DNA of 19,200 bases from an uncultured Sphingobium sp. (lineage in GTDB: Bacteria > Pseudomonadota > Alphaproteobacteria > Sphingomonadales > Sphingomonadaceae): contig CAJYHD010000100.1 of assembly GCA_913773715.1 (NCBI GenBank), positions 1-19,200 of the forward strand. The letters run 5' to 3'. Below the pieces are notes generated by a model. It was not told the DNA's origin. It did no database searches and saw only the letters and a program-made list of their open reading frames with translations. The translations under genes and the position numbers were made by a program. Positions 5,555 through 12,586 of this stretch are shown here, piece by piece (position 1 is the stretch's first letter; each line of letters begins with the position of its first letter).

Positions 5555-6343
5555 TTACTCGGGTTGACGGCGGGAGATCTCGTGCAGGCCGACTTCACCA
5601 GCGAGCACCGCGCAGACGACAAGCTCTGTACGATCGTGGGCGTCGAAGACGCGACGCGCTTCGGTGAGGTAGCCGTCGACGGTGCGCGGAGTGAGGGCAA
5701 GCGCCCGCGCGATCCGCTTGTTCGAATAGCCGCGACCAGCAAGCACGACGCAATCGCGTGGACGTGGGTGCAGCCTCGGTATCGACGCAACTGGGGGCCG
5801 ATCGGAGAACTTCAGTTTCAACGCCGCCTGGAACGCGAAGATTCCGATCATCTGCGCGGCGCCAAGGAAGCGGTGCGATTTTTCGGGCTGGGACGTTCCG
5901 GCAAACGTGCATGAACCCATACGGTCGCCGAGGCGAACGTAGGGAACGGTGATACCCTCGTTCAGCCCTTCTCGGGCGCCGATCTCGAAGCTTGCGCGAT
6001 CCTGTCGGTCGAGATGAATGATCTTCGACAGTTCGGACCAGAGGAAGGCCCCGTCAGCAAAAATGCAGCCACGGATCACCGGGTCGCGCCGGTAGCGGCG
6101 CTCGCCGATCAGCCGTTCGGCGATTGCTGCCGGATAATCGCGGAAATCGACGAGGTCGCTGCGGTCATGGCTCAGATCATCGTGATGGATCAGCGCGTAA
6201 TGACGGAAGCTCAATGCTCGCGTTATCGCCTCCATCAATCCTGTCAGCGCCGCGGGTGTTTCGACCTGGCGCAACGCATCGACGACGGCGCTGGTAAGCG
6301 CGAGAGAGGACAGGCATCGGGACAAGGCGAGGTCCGAGACCAT
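5555..6343 (-). CDS. luxR: LuxR/TraR-family quorum-sensing regulator
   Basis: The 262-residue protein (ATG at 6343, MVSDLALSRC) has an N-terminal autoinducer-binding domain (about 25-175) and a C-terminal LuxR helix-turn-helix (about 192-245: RPRDCVVLAGRGYSNKRIARAL, then TPRTVDGYLTEARR). Of the canonical ligand-pocket residues, D87-P88 (RRDPV), W102 (FLWSEL) and G130 are present. The positions usually held by Trp57 and Tyr61 of TraR appear to be I74 and L78. An upstream start at 6400 is possible but adds a sequence without domain character. The gene precedes luxI and diverges from a TetR gene across a gap with a 24-bp palindrome. It probably controls luxI, the PhyH-family gene and the FseA-like gene. 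Confidence 0.9.
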   Translation of the reverse strand: MVSDLALSRCLSSLALTSAVVDALRQVETPAALTGLMEAITRALSFRHYALIHHDDLSHDRSDLVDFRDYPAAIAERLIGERRYRRDPVIRGCIFADGAFLWSELSKIIHLDRQDRASFEIGAREGLNEGITVPYVRLGDRMGSCTFAGTSQPEKSHRFLGAAQMIGIFAFQAALKLKFSDRPPVASIPRLHPRPRDCVVLAGRGYSNKRIARALALTPRTVDGYLTEARRVFDAHDRTELVVCAVLAGEVGLHEISRRQPE

Positions 6344-6469
6344 GCATTGACGTCCTTCTCCCCCACTCGTGCTCCGATCGCGGTGCCCCCGCGCCCTCAT
6401 CGCAATTGCGACGAGGGAAGGCTCTGGCTATGTGTCGAACCTCCACCCCACTATTGCGGAGTTCCTTTT
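6344..6469. promoter_or_regulatory. Divergent luxR/tetR control region
   Basis: These 126 bases separate the divergent luxR and TetR starts and must hold both promoters. The 24-bp palindrome at 6394-6417 sits almost in the centre. No convincing -35/-10 pair could be assigned on either strand. Confidence 0.4.
6394..6417. promoter_or_regulatory. 24-bp near-perfect palindromic operator
   Basis: The site has a perfect TCGCAATTGCGA core (6400-6411) flanked by CCCTC (6394-6398) and GAGGG (6413-6417). Only the pair 6399/6412 is mismatched. It is centred about 62 bases from the luxR start and 64 from the TetR start. The symmetry and length fit a dimeric regulator; TetR autoregulation and a LuxR box for luxR are both possible. 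Confidence 0.6.
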
Positions 6470-7117
6470 TTGGCGGCGAACAAGGGCGATTCTCGCGTCA
6501 ATCTGCTCGATGCGGCCGAAGCGCTGTTTGCTGAAAAGGGGTTCGATGGGACTTCCACACGGGAAATCGCGGCGCGGTCGGGCGACACACTCGGGACGCT
6601 GAGCTACCATTTCGCCTCGAAGCAGAAACTCCTGGAGGAAATTCTCCGTAGGCGTTTCGCCGATGTCGATCAGCTCCGGTGGAACTACTACAGGAAATCC
6701 ATCGAGGCAGCGGATGGCCGTGTGCCCACCGTGGAGGAAATCCTCAAATCGATTGTGTACCCCTATCTCGACCTTACCTATTCCGGCGAGACCGGATGGA
6801 ACAATTACATAAACCTTTTGGGACGGGTGCGCGAATCCGGCAATTCCGATCAGCAAAAGTTCTTTCTCGACTTCGCCTTGCCGTACGCGAAGACCTGCAT
6901 CAGCTGGCTCCAGGCGGCAGCGCCGGGAGCGTCGCAGGCGGAGGTGGCCCACGCCTACGAATTCTCGAGCATGCTGGCGATCCTGTCGTGCTCGACGATC
7001 GCGCGGAACCGTCTCGCGAGGCTTTCCGACAGCAGCAAGCTCGAGCCGGCCGATCACCGGAGCCACCTCCTGCAATTTGTCAACGCCGGCGCATCGGCGA
7101 TCCTGCGCCAGGACTGA
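6470..7117 (+). CDS. TetR-family transcriptional regulator
   Basis: A TTG at 6470, with GGAG about 9 bases upstream, gives a 215-residue protein beginning with the expected short lead (AANKGDSRV). The TetR helix-turn-helix follows: LLDAAEALFAEKGFDGTSTR (12-31), EIAARSG, then TLSYHFASKQKLLEEIL (43-59). The C-terminal ligand domain has a family-typical LLGRVRESGN segment and a FALPYAKTCISWL segment. Extending upstream would run through the luxR control region and is unlikely. It converges on the CoA-transferase operon with 13 bases between stops, so it may regulate that pathway, itself or luxR. The ligand is unknown. Confidence 0.88.
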   Translation: MAANKGDSRVNLLDAAEALFAEKGFDGTSTREIAARSGDTLGTLSYHFASKQKLLEEILRRRFADVDQLRWNYYRKSIEAADGRVPTVEEILKSIVYPYLDLTYSGETGWNNYINLLGRVRESGNSDQQKFFLDFALPYAKTCISWLQAAAPGASQAEVAHAYEFSSMLAILSCSTIARNRLARLSDSSKLEPADHRSHLLQFVNAGASAILRQD

Positions 7118-7130
7118 TAGAATAAACGTC

Positions 7131-7802
7131 TCATCCTGAGGCCTCGCTTTGTCGTCGCCCCCACTCTGCGATGCTGAAATGAGCGCTCGTTGCCGCACGA
7201 ACCTCTTCAAGGCCGACGCCGGGGGCCAGCTCGACAAGTTCGAAGCAACTCTCATGGTCGGCTCGACCGAACACGCACAGGTCGGTGACGATCATGTCGA
7301 CGGCATTCTTGCCGGTGAGCGGCAGGGTGCACGCCGGGATGAACTTCGGCTCCCCGGTCTTGCTGGTGTGCTCCATCACCACGATGATCTTCTTGACGCC
7401 GGCGACGAGATCCATCGCACCGCCCATGCCCTTGACCATCTTCCCGGGGATCATCCAGTTGGCGATGTCGCCGTTCTCGGCCACTTCCATCGCGCCGAGG
7501 ACCGCAAGATCGATATGCCCTCCGCGGATCATCGCGAAACTGTCGGCGGAAGAGAAATAAGCCGTCTGGGGCAGCTCCGAAACGGTCTGCTTGCCGGCGT
7601 TGATCAAATCCGCGTCCTCTTCACCGTCCCATGGAAATGGGCCGATGCCGAGCATCCCGTTTTCCGACTGGAATGTGACCGTCACGCCTTCACGAACATG
7701 ATTGGCGACCAGAGTGGGGATGCCGATACCGAGGTTGACGTAAAAGCCGTCCTCTAGCTCGTCCGCGGCACGCGCCGCCATCTCGCTTCGGGTCCAAGGC
7801 AT
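7131..7802 (-). CDS. scoB: Succinyl-CoA:3-oxoacid CoA-transferase, subunit B
   Basis: This 223-residue protein is subunit B of a family I CoA-transferase. E47 in [10 protein letters not shown] (45-54) is the catalytic glutamate that forms the CoA thioester. The GIGIPTLV loop at 25-32 and [12 protein letters not shown] are also family-typical. With subunit A it transfers CoA from succinyl-CoA to acetoacetate or another 3-oxoacid. Its ATG shares one base with the subunit A stop (TGATG), ensuring coupled synthesis. Placement downstream of a fumarylacetoacetase, which releases acetoacetate, favours acetoacetate as substrate. A beta-ketoadipate (PcaJ-type) role is an alternative, but no other pca gene is in view. 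Confidence 0.92.
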   Translation of the reverse strand: MPWTRSEMAARAADELEDGFYVNLGIGIPTLVANHVREGVTVTFQSENGMLGIGPFPWDGEEDADLINAGKQTVSELPQTAYFSSADSFAMIRGGHIDLAVLGAMEVAENGDIANWMIPGKMVKGMGGAMDLVAGVKKIIVVMEHTSKTGEPKFIPACTLPLTGKNAVDMIVTDLCVFGRADHESCFELVELAPGVGLEEVRAATSAHFSIAEWGRRQSEASG

Positions 7803-8509
7803 CAGACGGCCTCCAGCTTGCGAACGGTGCGCTGTTCGATCTTCTTGTCGTAGGGTGCGCCCACGATCAGGCGGTTGACGTATATGCCCGGCAGGTGGAT
7901 CGCATCGGGATCAAGGCTGCCTACGGGCACAATCTCCTCGACCTCGGCCACGCAAACCCGACCCGCGGTCGCCGCCGGATGATTGAAGTTTCGCGCGGTC
8001 TTGCGGAAGATGAGGTTACCGCTCTCGTCCGCCTTCCAGCCCTTGATGATGGACAGGTCCGCGAAGATGCCATGCTCCAGTATGAAATCCTCGCCACCGA
8101 AGCGCTTCACCTCCTTGCCCTCCTCGACCGCCGTACCGACGCCCGTCTTGGTGTAGAAGCCGGGGATGCCGGCACCGCCCGCGCGCAGTCGCTCCGCCAG
8201 CGTGCCTTGAGGACAGAATTCGACGTCCAGCTCTCCGGTAAGGAACTGGCGCTCGAACTCCTTATTCTCGCCGACGTAGGAGGCGATCATCTTGCGGACC
8301 TGCCTGCTCCTGAGGAGCTTCCCGATGCCTTCATTGTCGATGCCGGCGTTGTTCGAGGCGAAGGTGAGCTCGCCGACGCCCGACGCCTCGATCGCCTCCA
8401 ACAGACGCTCGGGAACTCCGCAGAGCCCGAAGCCTCCGCTGGCGATCGTCATGCCTGCGAACAGGACGTCCTTGAGCGCCGATTGGGCATCATCGTAGAT
8501 CTTATTCAA
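7802..8509 (-). CDS. scoA: Succinyl-CoA:3-oxoacid CoA-transferase, subunit A
   Basis: The 235-residue product begins [12 protein letters not shown] from a TTG at 8509, matching the usual family start (MNKIY), with AGGGGG upstream. An ATG at 8539 in the same frame would add ten residues that are not family-like, but cannot be excluded. The glycine-rich CoA loop [16 protein letters not shown], a NNAG segment, and [20 protein letters not shown] are typical of alpha subunits of family I CoA-transferases. It works with subunit B immediately downstream, with a 1-base stop/start overlap. It is the sixth gene of the seven-gene operon. Confidence 0.9.
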   Translation of the reverse strand: MNKIYDDAQSALKDVLFAGMTIASGGFGLCGVPERLLEAIEASGVGELTFASNNAGIDNEGIGKLLRSRQVRKMIASYVGENKEFERQFLTGELDVEFCPQGTLAERLRAGGAGIPGFYTKTGVGTAVEEGKEVKRFGGEDFILEHGIFADLSIIKGWKADESGNLIFRKTARNFNHPAATAGRVCVAEVEEIVPVGSLDPDAIHLPGIYVNRLIVGAPYDKKIEQRTVRKLEAV

Positions 8510-8554
8510 CTGCTGTGCCCCCTTGAGAACAAACGGCATGCGCGTTCCGCATGC

Positions 8555-9322
8555 TCAATCGAGGCGCGCGACAGCGCGCGTCCAACCGGCGGATGCGCCC
8601 TCGATCTTCACCGGGAAGCAGATGACCGTGAAGCCGGCGGCAGGAAGCTGCTCGAGACCATGCAGCTTTTCCATCTGGAAGTAGCCGCACTCCATTCCCG
8701 CCTTGTGGCCCTCCCAGATAATCGCTGGGTCCTTGGTTGCCGCGAAGCGCTTGGCAGTATGACTGAAGGGAGCGTCCCAGCTCCATGCGTCCGTTCCGAC
8801 GACCCGCACACCTCGATCGGTCAGATAGATGGTCGCTTCACGCCCCATCCCGCAACCGGCGTCAAGGTAGCCCGGTTGCCCGTAGATGGCCCCGGCGCGC
8901 GTATTGACGAGCACGATGTCGAGCGGCGCAAGCTGATGCCCGATACGGTCAAGCTCCTGCTCGACCTCGGCCGCTGTGACGACGTGACCATCAGTGAGGT
9001 GACGGAAGTCGAGCTTGACGCCGGGCTTCATGCACCACTCCAGCGGCACCTGATCTATGGTGGTCGCCGGCTGACCTCGGTCCATCGTCGGATGATAGTG
9101 CCATGGCGCGTCCATATGCGTGCCGTTGTGCGTCGAGATGTGCAGCTTCTCGACGGCCCACGCCTTACCCTCGGGAAGGTCGGCCACGGAGAGGCCCGGA
9201 AAGCGCGCGACCATCCCCTCCGCCGTTTGATCGTGGTCGAGATAAGTAATCTCGACCTGATTCGTGGAAGGGTCGGCATGCGGATCGTGCCGGAGCGTCA
9301 CTGAAAGATCGACTAGCCTCAT
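8555..9322 (-). CDS. Cyclase-family (kynurenine formamidase-like) metal-dependent hydrolase
   Basis: This 255-residue protein has the HxGTHxDxPxH motif as H65-N-G-T-H69-M-D71-A-P-W-H75, the metal-binding signature of the cyclase/KynB superfamily. Members hydrolyse amide or ester bonds or act on cyclic diketones and lactones; the substrate here is unknown. The ATG at 9322 overlaps the fumarylacetoacetase stop by 4 bases (ATGA) and has a good GGGAGA site. Its place between a diketone hydrolase and a CoA-transferase suggests a ring- or ester-opening step. No tryptophan-pathway gene is nearby, so kynurenine formamidase activity is less likely. Confidence 0.82.
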   Translation of the reverse strand: MRLVDLSVTLRHDPHADPSTNQVEITYLDHDQTAEGMVARFPGLSVADLPEGKAWAVEKLHISTHNGTHMDAPWHYHPTMDRGQPATTIDQVPLEWCMKPGVKLDFRHLTDGHVVTAAEVEQELDRIGHQLAPLDIVLVNTRAGAIYGQPGYLDAGCGMGREATIYLTDRGVRVVGTDAWSWDAPFSHTAKRFAATKDPAIIWEGHKAGMECGYFQMEKLHGLEQLPAAGFTVICFPVKIEGASAGWTRAVARLD

Positions 9323-10665
9323 GCTGATTCTCCCTCGGGCACGACACGCCCCGCGCAGGGGCCGAAGGCGATGGAGCGATAGGCTGGTCGCCGGCAGAGC
9401 GCCGAAAGCACGATCTCATCGCCGTCTTCGAGATAGGTCCGCGTCGAGGCGCTTCTCAGCGTAAGCGGGCTGGCCCCGTTCCTCGTGAGCTCCAGGAGGC
9501 TGCCGGATTGCTCCAGATTCGGCCCCGAGATCGTTCCCGATCCGATCAGATCGCCCGGCCGCAGCGTGCAGCCGTTGACGCTGTGATGAGCAAGCATCTG
9601 CGCAGGAGTCCAGTAAAGGTGACGCGTGTTCGAGTGCGCGATCACCTCCGGAGGCACTGCCGTTCCGCCGCCCTGCGAGGCGCACAATGATACCAGTAGC
9701 TCGATGTCGAGGGCGCCCGACGCCTGATCATCGCCGTCGAGCAGATAGCTTGGCGGATCGCCATGCTGTGGGTCCCTTGGCGATGCGGCGACGCGAAACG
9801 GCGCCAACGCATCCCATGTGACGATCCATGGGGATATGGTCGTGGCGAAGCTCTTGCCGAGGAACGGACCCAAGGGCGTCATTTCCCAACGCTGGATGTC
9901 CCGCGCGGACCAATCGTTGAGTAGGCACACGCCCGCGATCCGCTGGGCGGCATCGCCGATGCTCATACGCCCGCTGGCTGTCCCACAGACGAAAAGGCCC
10001 AACTCGAGCTCGAAGTCGAGAGCGCGCGTCGGCGCGCAGGCGACCTCGCCGGTGTCGACGTCCGGAAAGGGTCCGTGTGGCCTCCGTATCTCCGCGCCGC
10101 TGACACGAACGGTCGATGCCCGTCCGTGGTAGCCGATCGGCTGCGTTCCATAATTCGGTGAAAGAGTGGAGCCCGGTCGCGCAATCGACCCGGCGCGACG
10201 AGCATGCTCGATGCCCGCGTAGAAGTCCGTGTAGTCGGGAATGCTGGTGGGCAGCAGCAATTCGCACTCGGAACTGGGCACAAGCAGGTCCAAGCGCCTT
10301 CGATACAGCTCGTTCTCGATCGACGCCTGGGCAAACCCCGCGCTCAATCGCCGGCGCAACTCGCGCAAGGGATGCCTCCCCAAAGCGAGAAGAAAATCGA
10401 GCGTCGCCGTTTCGATGTGGGATCGCTTTATCTCATCCGGCATGAACGCAGCCGGCAGGGCCGCCAGATCTATGATGTGGTCGCCGATCGCCACACCCGC
10501 GCGTGGCGAACTAGAGCCGTGTCGGAATATGCCGATCGGCAGATTCTGGATCGGGAAAGCTGTGCCTGGCTCTTCCGCGCCTGCGAGCCAGCTCGTGCGC
10601 GCGGGATCGTGCGTTTCGTCCAGATCCCTGTCCGCCCAGACCACGCGGGTCATCGAGCCGGTCAT
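9319..10665 (-). CDS. fahA: Fumarylacetoacetase (FAH family)
   Basis: This 448-residue protein is full length for FahA and begins at ATG 10665, overlapping the acyl-CoA dehydrogenase stop by 4 bases; ATG 10653 is an alternative. The catalytic and metal residues are present: D147 (DYTDFY), H154 (GIEHARRAG), E219 and E221 (FELELGLFV) and D251 (LLNDWSARDIQ), with GYHGRAS at 178-184. The enzyme normally cleaves 4-fumarylacetoacetate to fumarate and acetoacetate at the end of tyrosine/homogentisate breakdown. No homogentisate dioxygenase or maleylacetoacetate isomerase is in the window, so it may act on another 1,3-diketone acid. The CoA-transferase pair further down the operon would activate the acetoacetate. 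Confidence 0.88.
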   Translation of the reverse strand: MTGSMTRVVWADRDLDETHDPARTSWLAGAEEPGTAFPIQNLPIGIFRHGSSSPRAGVAIGDHIIDLAALPAAFMPDEIKRSHIETATLDFLLALGRHPLRELRRRLSAGFAQASIENELYRRRLDLLVPSSECELLLPTSIPDYTDFYAGIEHARRAGSIARPGSTLSPNYGTQPIGYHGRASTVRVSGAEIRRPHGPFPDVDTGEVACAPTRALDFELELGLFVCGTASGRMSIGDAAQRIAGVCLLNDWSARDIQRWEMTPLGPFLGKSFATTISPWIVTWDALAPFRVAASPRDPQHGDPPSYLLDGDDQASGALDIELLVSLCASQGGGTAVPPEVIAHSNTRHLYWTPAQMLAHHSVNGCTLRPGDLIGSGTISGPNLEQSGSLLELTRNGASPLTLRSASTRTYLEDGDEIVLSALCRRPAYRSIAFGPCAGRVVPEGESA

Positions 10666-11825
10666 GCAGCGCGCAGGAGGTCGCGGGCGACCACCCAACG
10701 GTGAATTTCGGTCGGGCCATCGTAGATCCGCATGAGCCGGACGCGGGCCGCCATCATGTGCAGCGGCATTTCCTTGCTCGCGCCCATCGCACCAAACGCC
10801 TGCATCGCATGGTCGATGACTTGGGTAGCCAGGTCGGTTGCCTGAACCTTGATGATCGAAACGAGCGTGCTGACGTCCTCACCCCGGTCGAGGCGCCAAG
10901 CGATCTCGAAGGCCAATAGACGGCACGATCTGATCCCCGTCGCCGCATCCGCGATCCACCATTGGACGGACTGTCGCTCGGACAGCGGCACGCCGAATGT
11001 CACACGCTCCTTCACATGCGACATCATCATCTCAAGCGCGCGCTCGGCTGCGCCGATGCACCAGGTCGCGATCTCCAGGCGTCTGGTCGCCAATCTCGTC
11101 TGCATCGGTCCGAAGCCTTGTCCTTCGGCACCGAGCAGAGCTCCATGCGGGACGATCACGTCGTCATAGACGACCTCGTAGGTGTAGGTCCCGCCGATCA
11201 TCCGTATCGGACTACTGACAGCGATTCCGGGAAGATTCTGATCGACGAGGAACGCCGACAATTCCTGCCGCGCGGCGTCGGGCAAGCTCGTCAACGCCAT
11301 CACGATGGTGAAGTCGGCCTTGTCCGCCTTGGATATCCAGATCTTGGTTCCGGAGATGCGCCATCCTTCGGGCGTCTTGACGGCTCGGGTCTTCATCCGC
11401 CGCGGGTCGGACCCGGCACCGGGTTCGGAGATGCCGATCGCCGAGATGGTCGTGCCGCGCACGTAAGGCGCCAGGTATCGCTCGCGTTGCTCGGCGTCCG
11501 CAGCGGCCATTAGCATTCGCAGGTTGGGTGAATCCGGCGGGAAATTGTAGGGAACGACCGTCCGGCCGAGGACGAGATTGACGGCGGTCACCGCGACATG
11601 GGGAAGGTCCGATCCGCCGAATTCCTCCGGAGCATCCATGCCCCACAGCCCCAGCGCCTGCGCCTTGTGATCGACTCTCTCGAGATCGGATTGTTCCAGG
11701 ATTGCTTCTCCGCCGGCAGCTTCCCTCACGAGGAGCTTCGGTTCCAAGGGAGAAAGCTCGTCCGCCACGAAGCGTTCGACCAAGCGCACCAGTTGCTGAT
11801 GCTCGTCGTCCAGTTCGAAGTTCAC
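10662..11825 (-). CDS. Acyl-CoA dehydrogenase, ACAD10/11-like
   Basis: This 387-residue flavoprotein starts at a GTG (11825) that overlaps the upstream stop (GTGA) and follows AGGAG. It shows the FAD-binding signature GISEPGAGSD (from 121), KIWISKADKADF, a mid-protein TRRLEIATWCIGAAERALE helix and RVTFGVPLSERQSVQ. The motif holding the catalytic base in medium-chain enzymes (YEG) is YDG here, with D369 in place of Glu; YDGPTEIHR is common in ACAD10/11-like proteins. It would introduce a 2,3-double bond into an acyl-CoA. Tight overlap on both sides shows it belongs to the seven-gene operon. Confidence 0.92.
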   Translation of the reverse strand: MNFELDDEHQQLVRLVERFVADELSPLEPKLLVREAAGGEAILEQSDLERVDHKAQALGLWGMDAPEEFGGSDLPHVAVTAVNLVLGRTVVPYNFPPDSPNLRMLMAAADAEQRERYLAPYVRGTTISAIGISEPGAGSDPRRMKTRAVKTPEGWRISGTKIWISKADKADFTIVMALTSLPDAARQELSAFLVDQNLPGIAVSSPIRMIGGTYTYEVVYDDVIVPHGALLGAEGQGFGPMQTRLATRRLEIATWCIGAAERALEMMMSHVKERVTFGVPLSERQSVQWWIADAATGIRSCRLLAFEIAWRLDRGEDVSTLVSIIKVQATDLATQVIDHAMQAFGAMGASKEMPLHMMAARVRLMRIYDGPTEIHRWVVARDLLRAA

Positions 11826-12586
11826 GCTTCGTGCTCCTGCAAATTCGAGAATTGTGGGGTTCGCCGCTCCGCGCTGGCGCGGACGCCCTCGTCGAAGTCG
11901 GGTGCGGCAAAGAGCGGCCTCTGCAATCCGAGCTCCCTCACGACCGCGGCTGCAAAATGATCGGCATCGTCGCGCCCGAGGAGACGAAGCGTGGCCGATG
12001 TCGCAGCCGGCGAGTTGGCGGCGATCTCCGTTGCCAGGGCGAGCGCCGCATCCTGCAGCGTGCCAGCCTCGACGACCCTGTCGAGCAATCCGATGGCGAG
12101 AGCCTCGCGCGACGGTACACGCCGTGCGGTCAGCAAAAGGTCGCGAGTGCGCTGCGGGCCTACGACCCGGGGCATGGTGAAGCTGATGCCGAAGCCAGCC
12201 GAAATTCCGATCCGCGTGAAATTGGCTTGAAACCAGGATGTATCGTCGCCGATGCGAAGATCGGCGACAAGCGCCAGGCCCAAGCCACCGCCCACGGCGG
12301 CTCCGCCGATCGCCGCGACCAGCGGCTTCGTCCGCTTCAGGAGCTTGACGGCAGAAGTATATATCGGCCCGGGATCGGGTCGCCGGCCTTCGCCGAAATC
12401 GGCTCCGGCACAGAAGTTCTTGTGCTTTGACACGAGCAGAGAGACCCGGACCTCGGGATCGGACTCGCATCGTTCGAGGATTGCGGCAATTTCTTCCAGC
12501 ATCGCAACGTCGAAGAAGTTGTGCGGCGGACGATCGAGGGCCAGACAAGCAACCGGCCCTATACGATCGAGGCGAACGACGGTCAT
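11822..12586 (-). CDS. Enoyl-CoA hydratase/isomerase-family protein lacking one catalytic Glu
   Basis: This 254-residue protein has the crotonase fold. Oxyanion-hole segments are KNFCAGADF (56-64) and GGAAVGGGLGLAL (94-106). Aligned by eye with rat crotonase, the position of Glu144 is F123 (ANFTRIGIS) and that of Glu164 is D149 (RTRDLLLT). A two-Glu hydratase mechanism is therefore doubtful; isomerase, hydrolase or lyase chemistry on a CoA ester is possible. The ATG at 12586 overlaps the CaiB/BaiF stop by 4 bases, and its own stop overlaps the next start. Confidence 0.87.
   Translation of the reverse strand: MTVVRLDRIGPVACLALDRPPHNFFDVAMLEEIAAILERCESDPEVRVSLLVSKHKNFCAGADFGEGRRPDPGPIYTSAVKLLKRTKPLVAAIGGAAVGGGLGLALVADLRIGDDTSWFQANFTRIGISAGFGISFTMPRVVGPQRTRDLLLTARRVPSREALAIGLLDRVVEAGTLQDAALALATEIAANSPAATSATLRLLGRDDADHFAAAVVRELGLQRPLFAAPDFDEGVRASAERRTPQFSNLQEHEA

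Noticed and set aside
6014..6469. Upstream extension of the TetR gene to 6014
   Set aside because: The extension would run antisense through luxR and the palindromic control region; the TetR domain begins just after the TTG at 6470, which has its own RBS.
7895..9304. Long plus-strand open frame (469 codons)
   Set aside because: It spans the scoA and cyclase-family genes on the opposite strand and crosses their boundary; its translation resembles no protein family.
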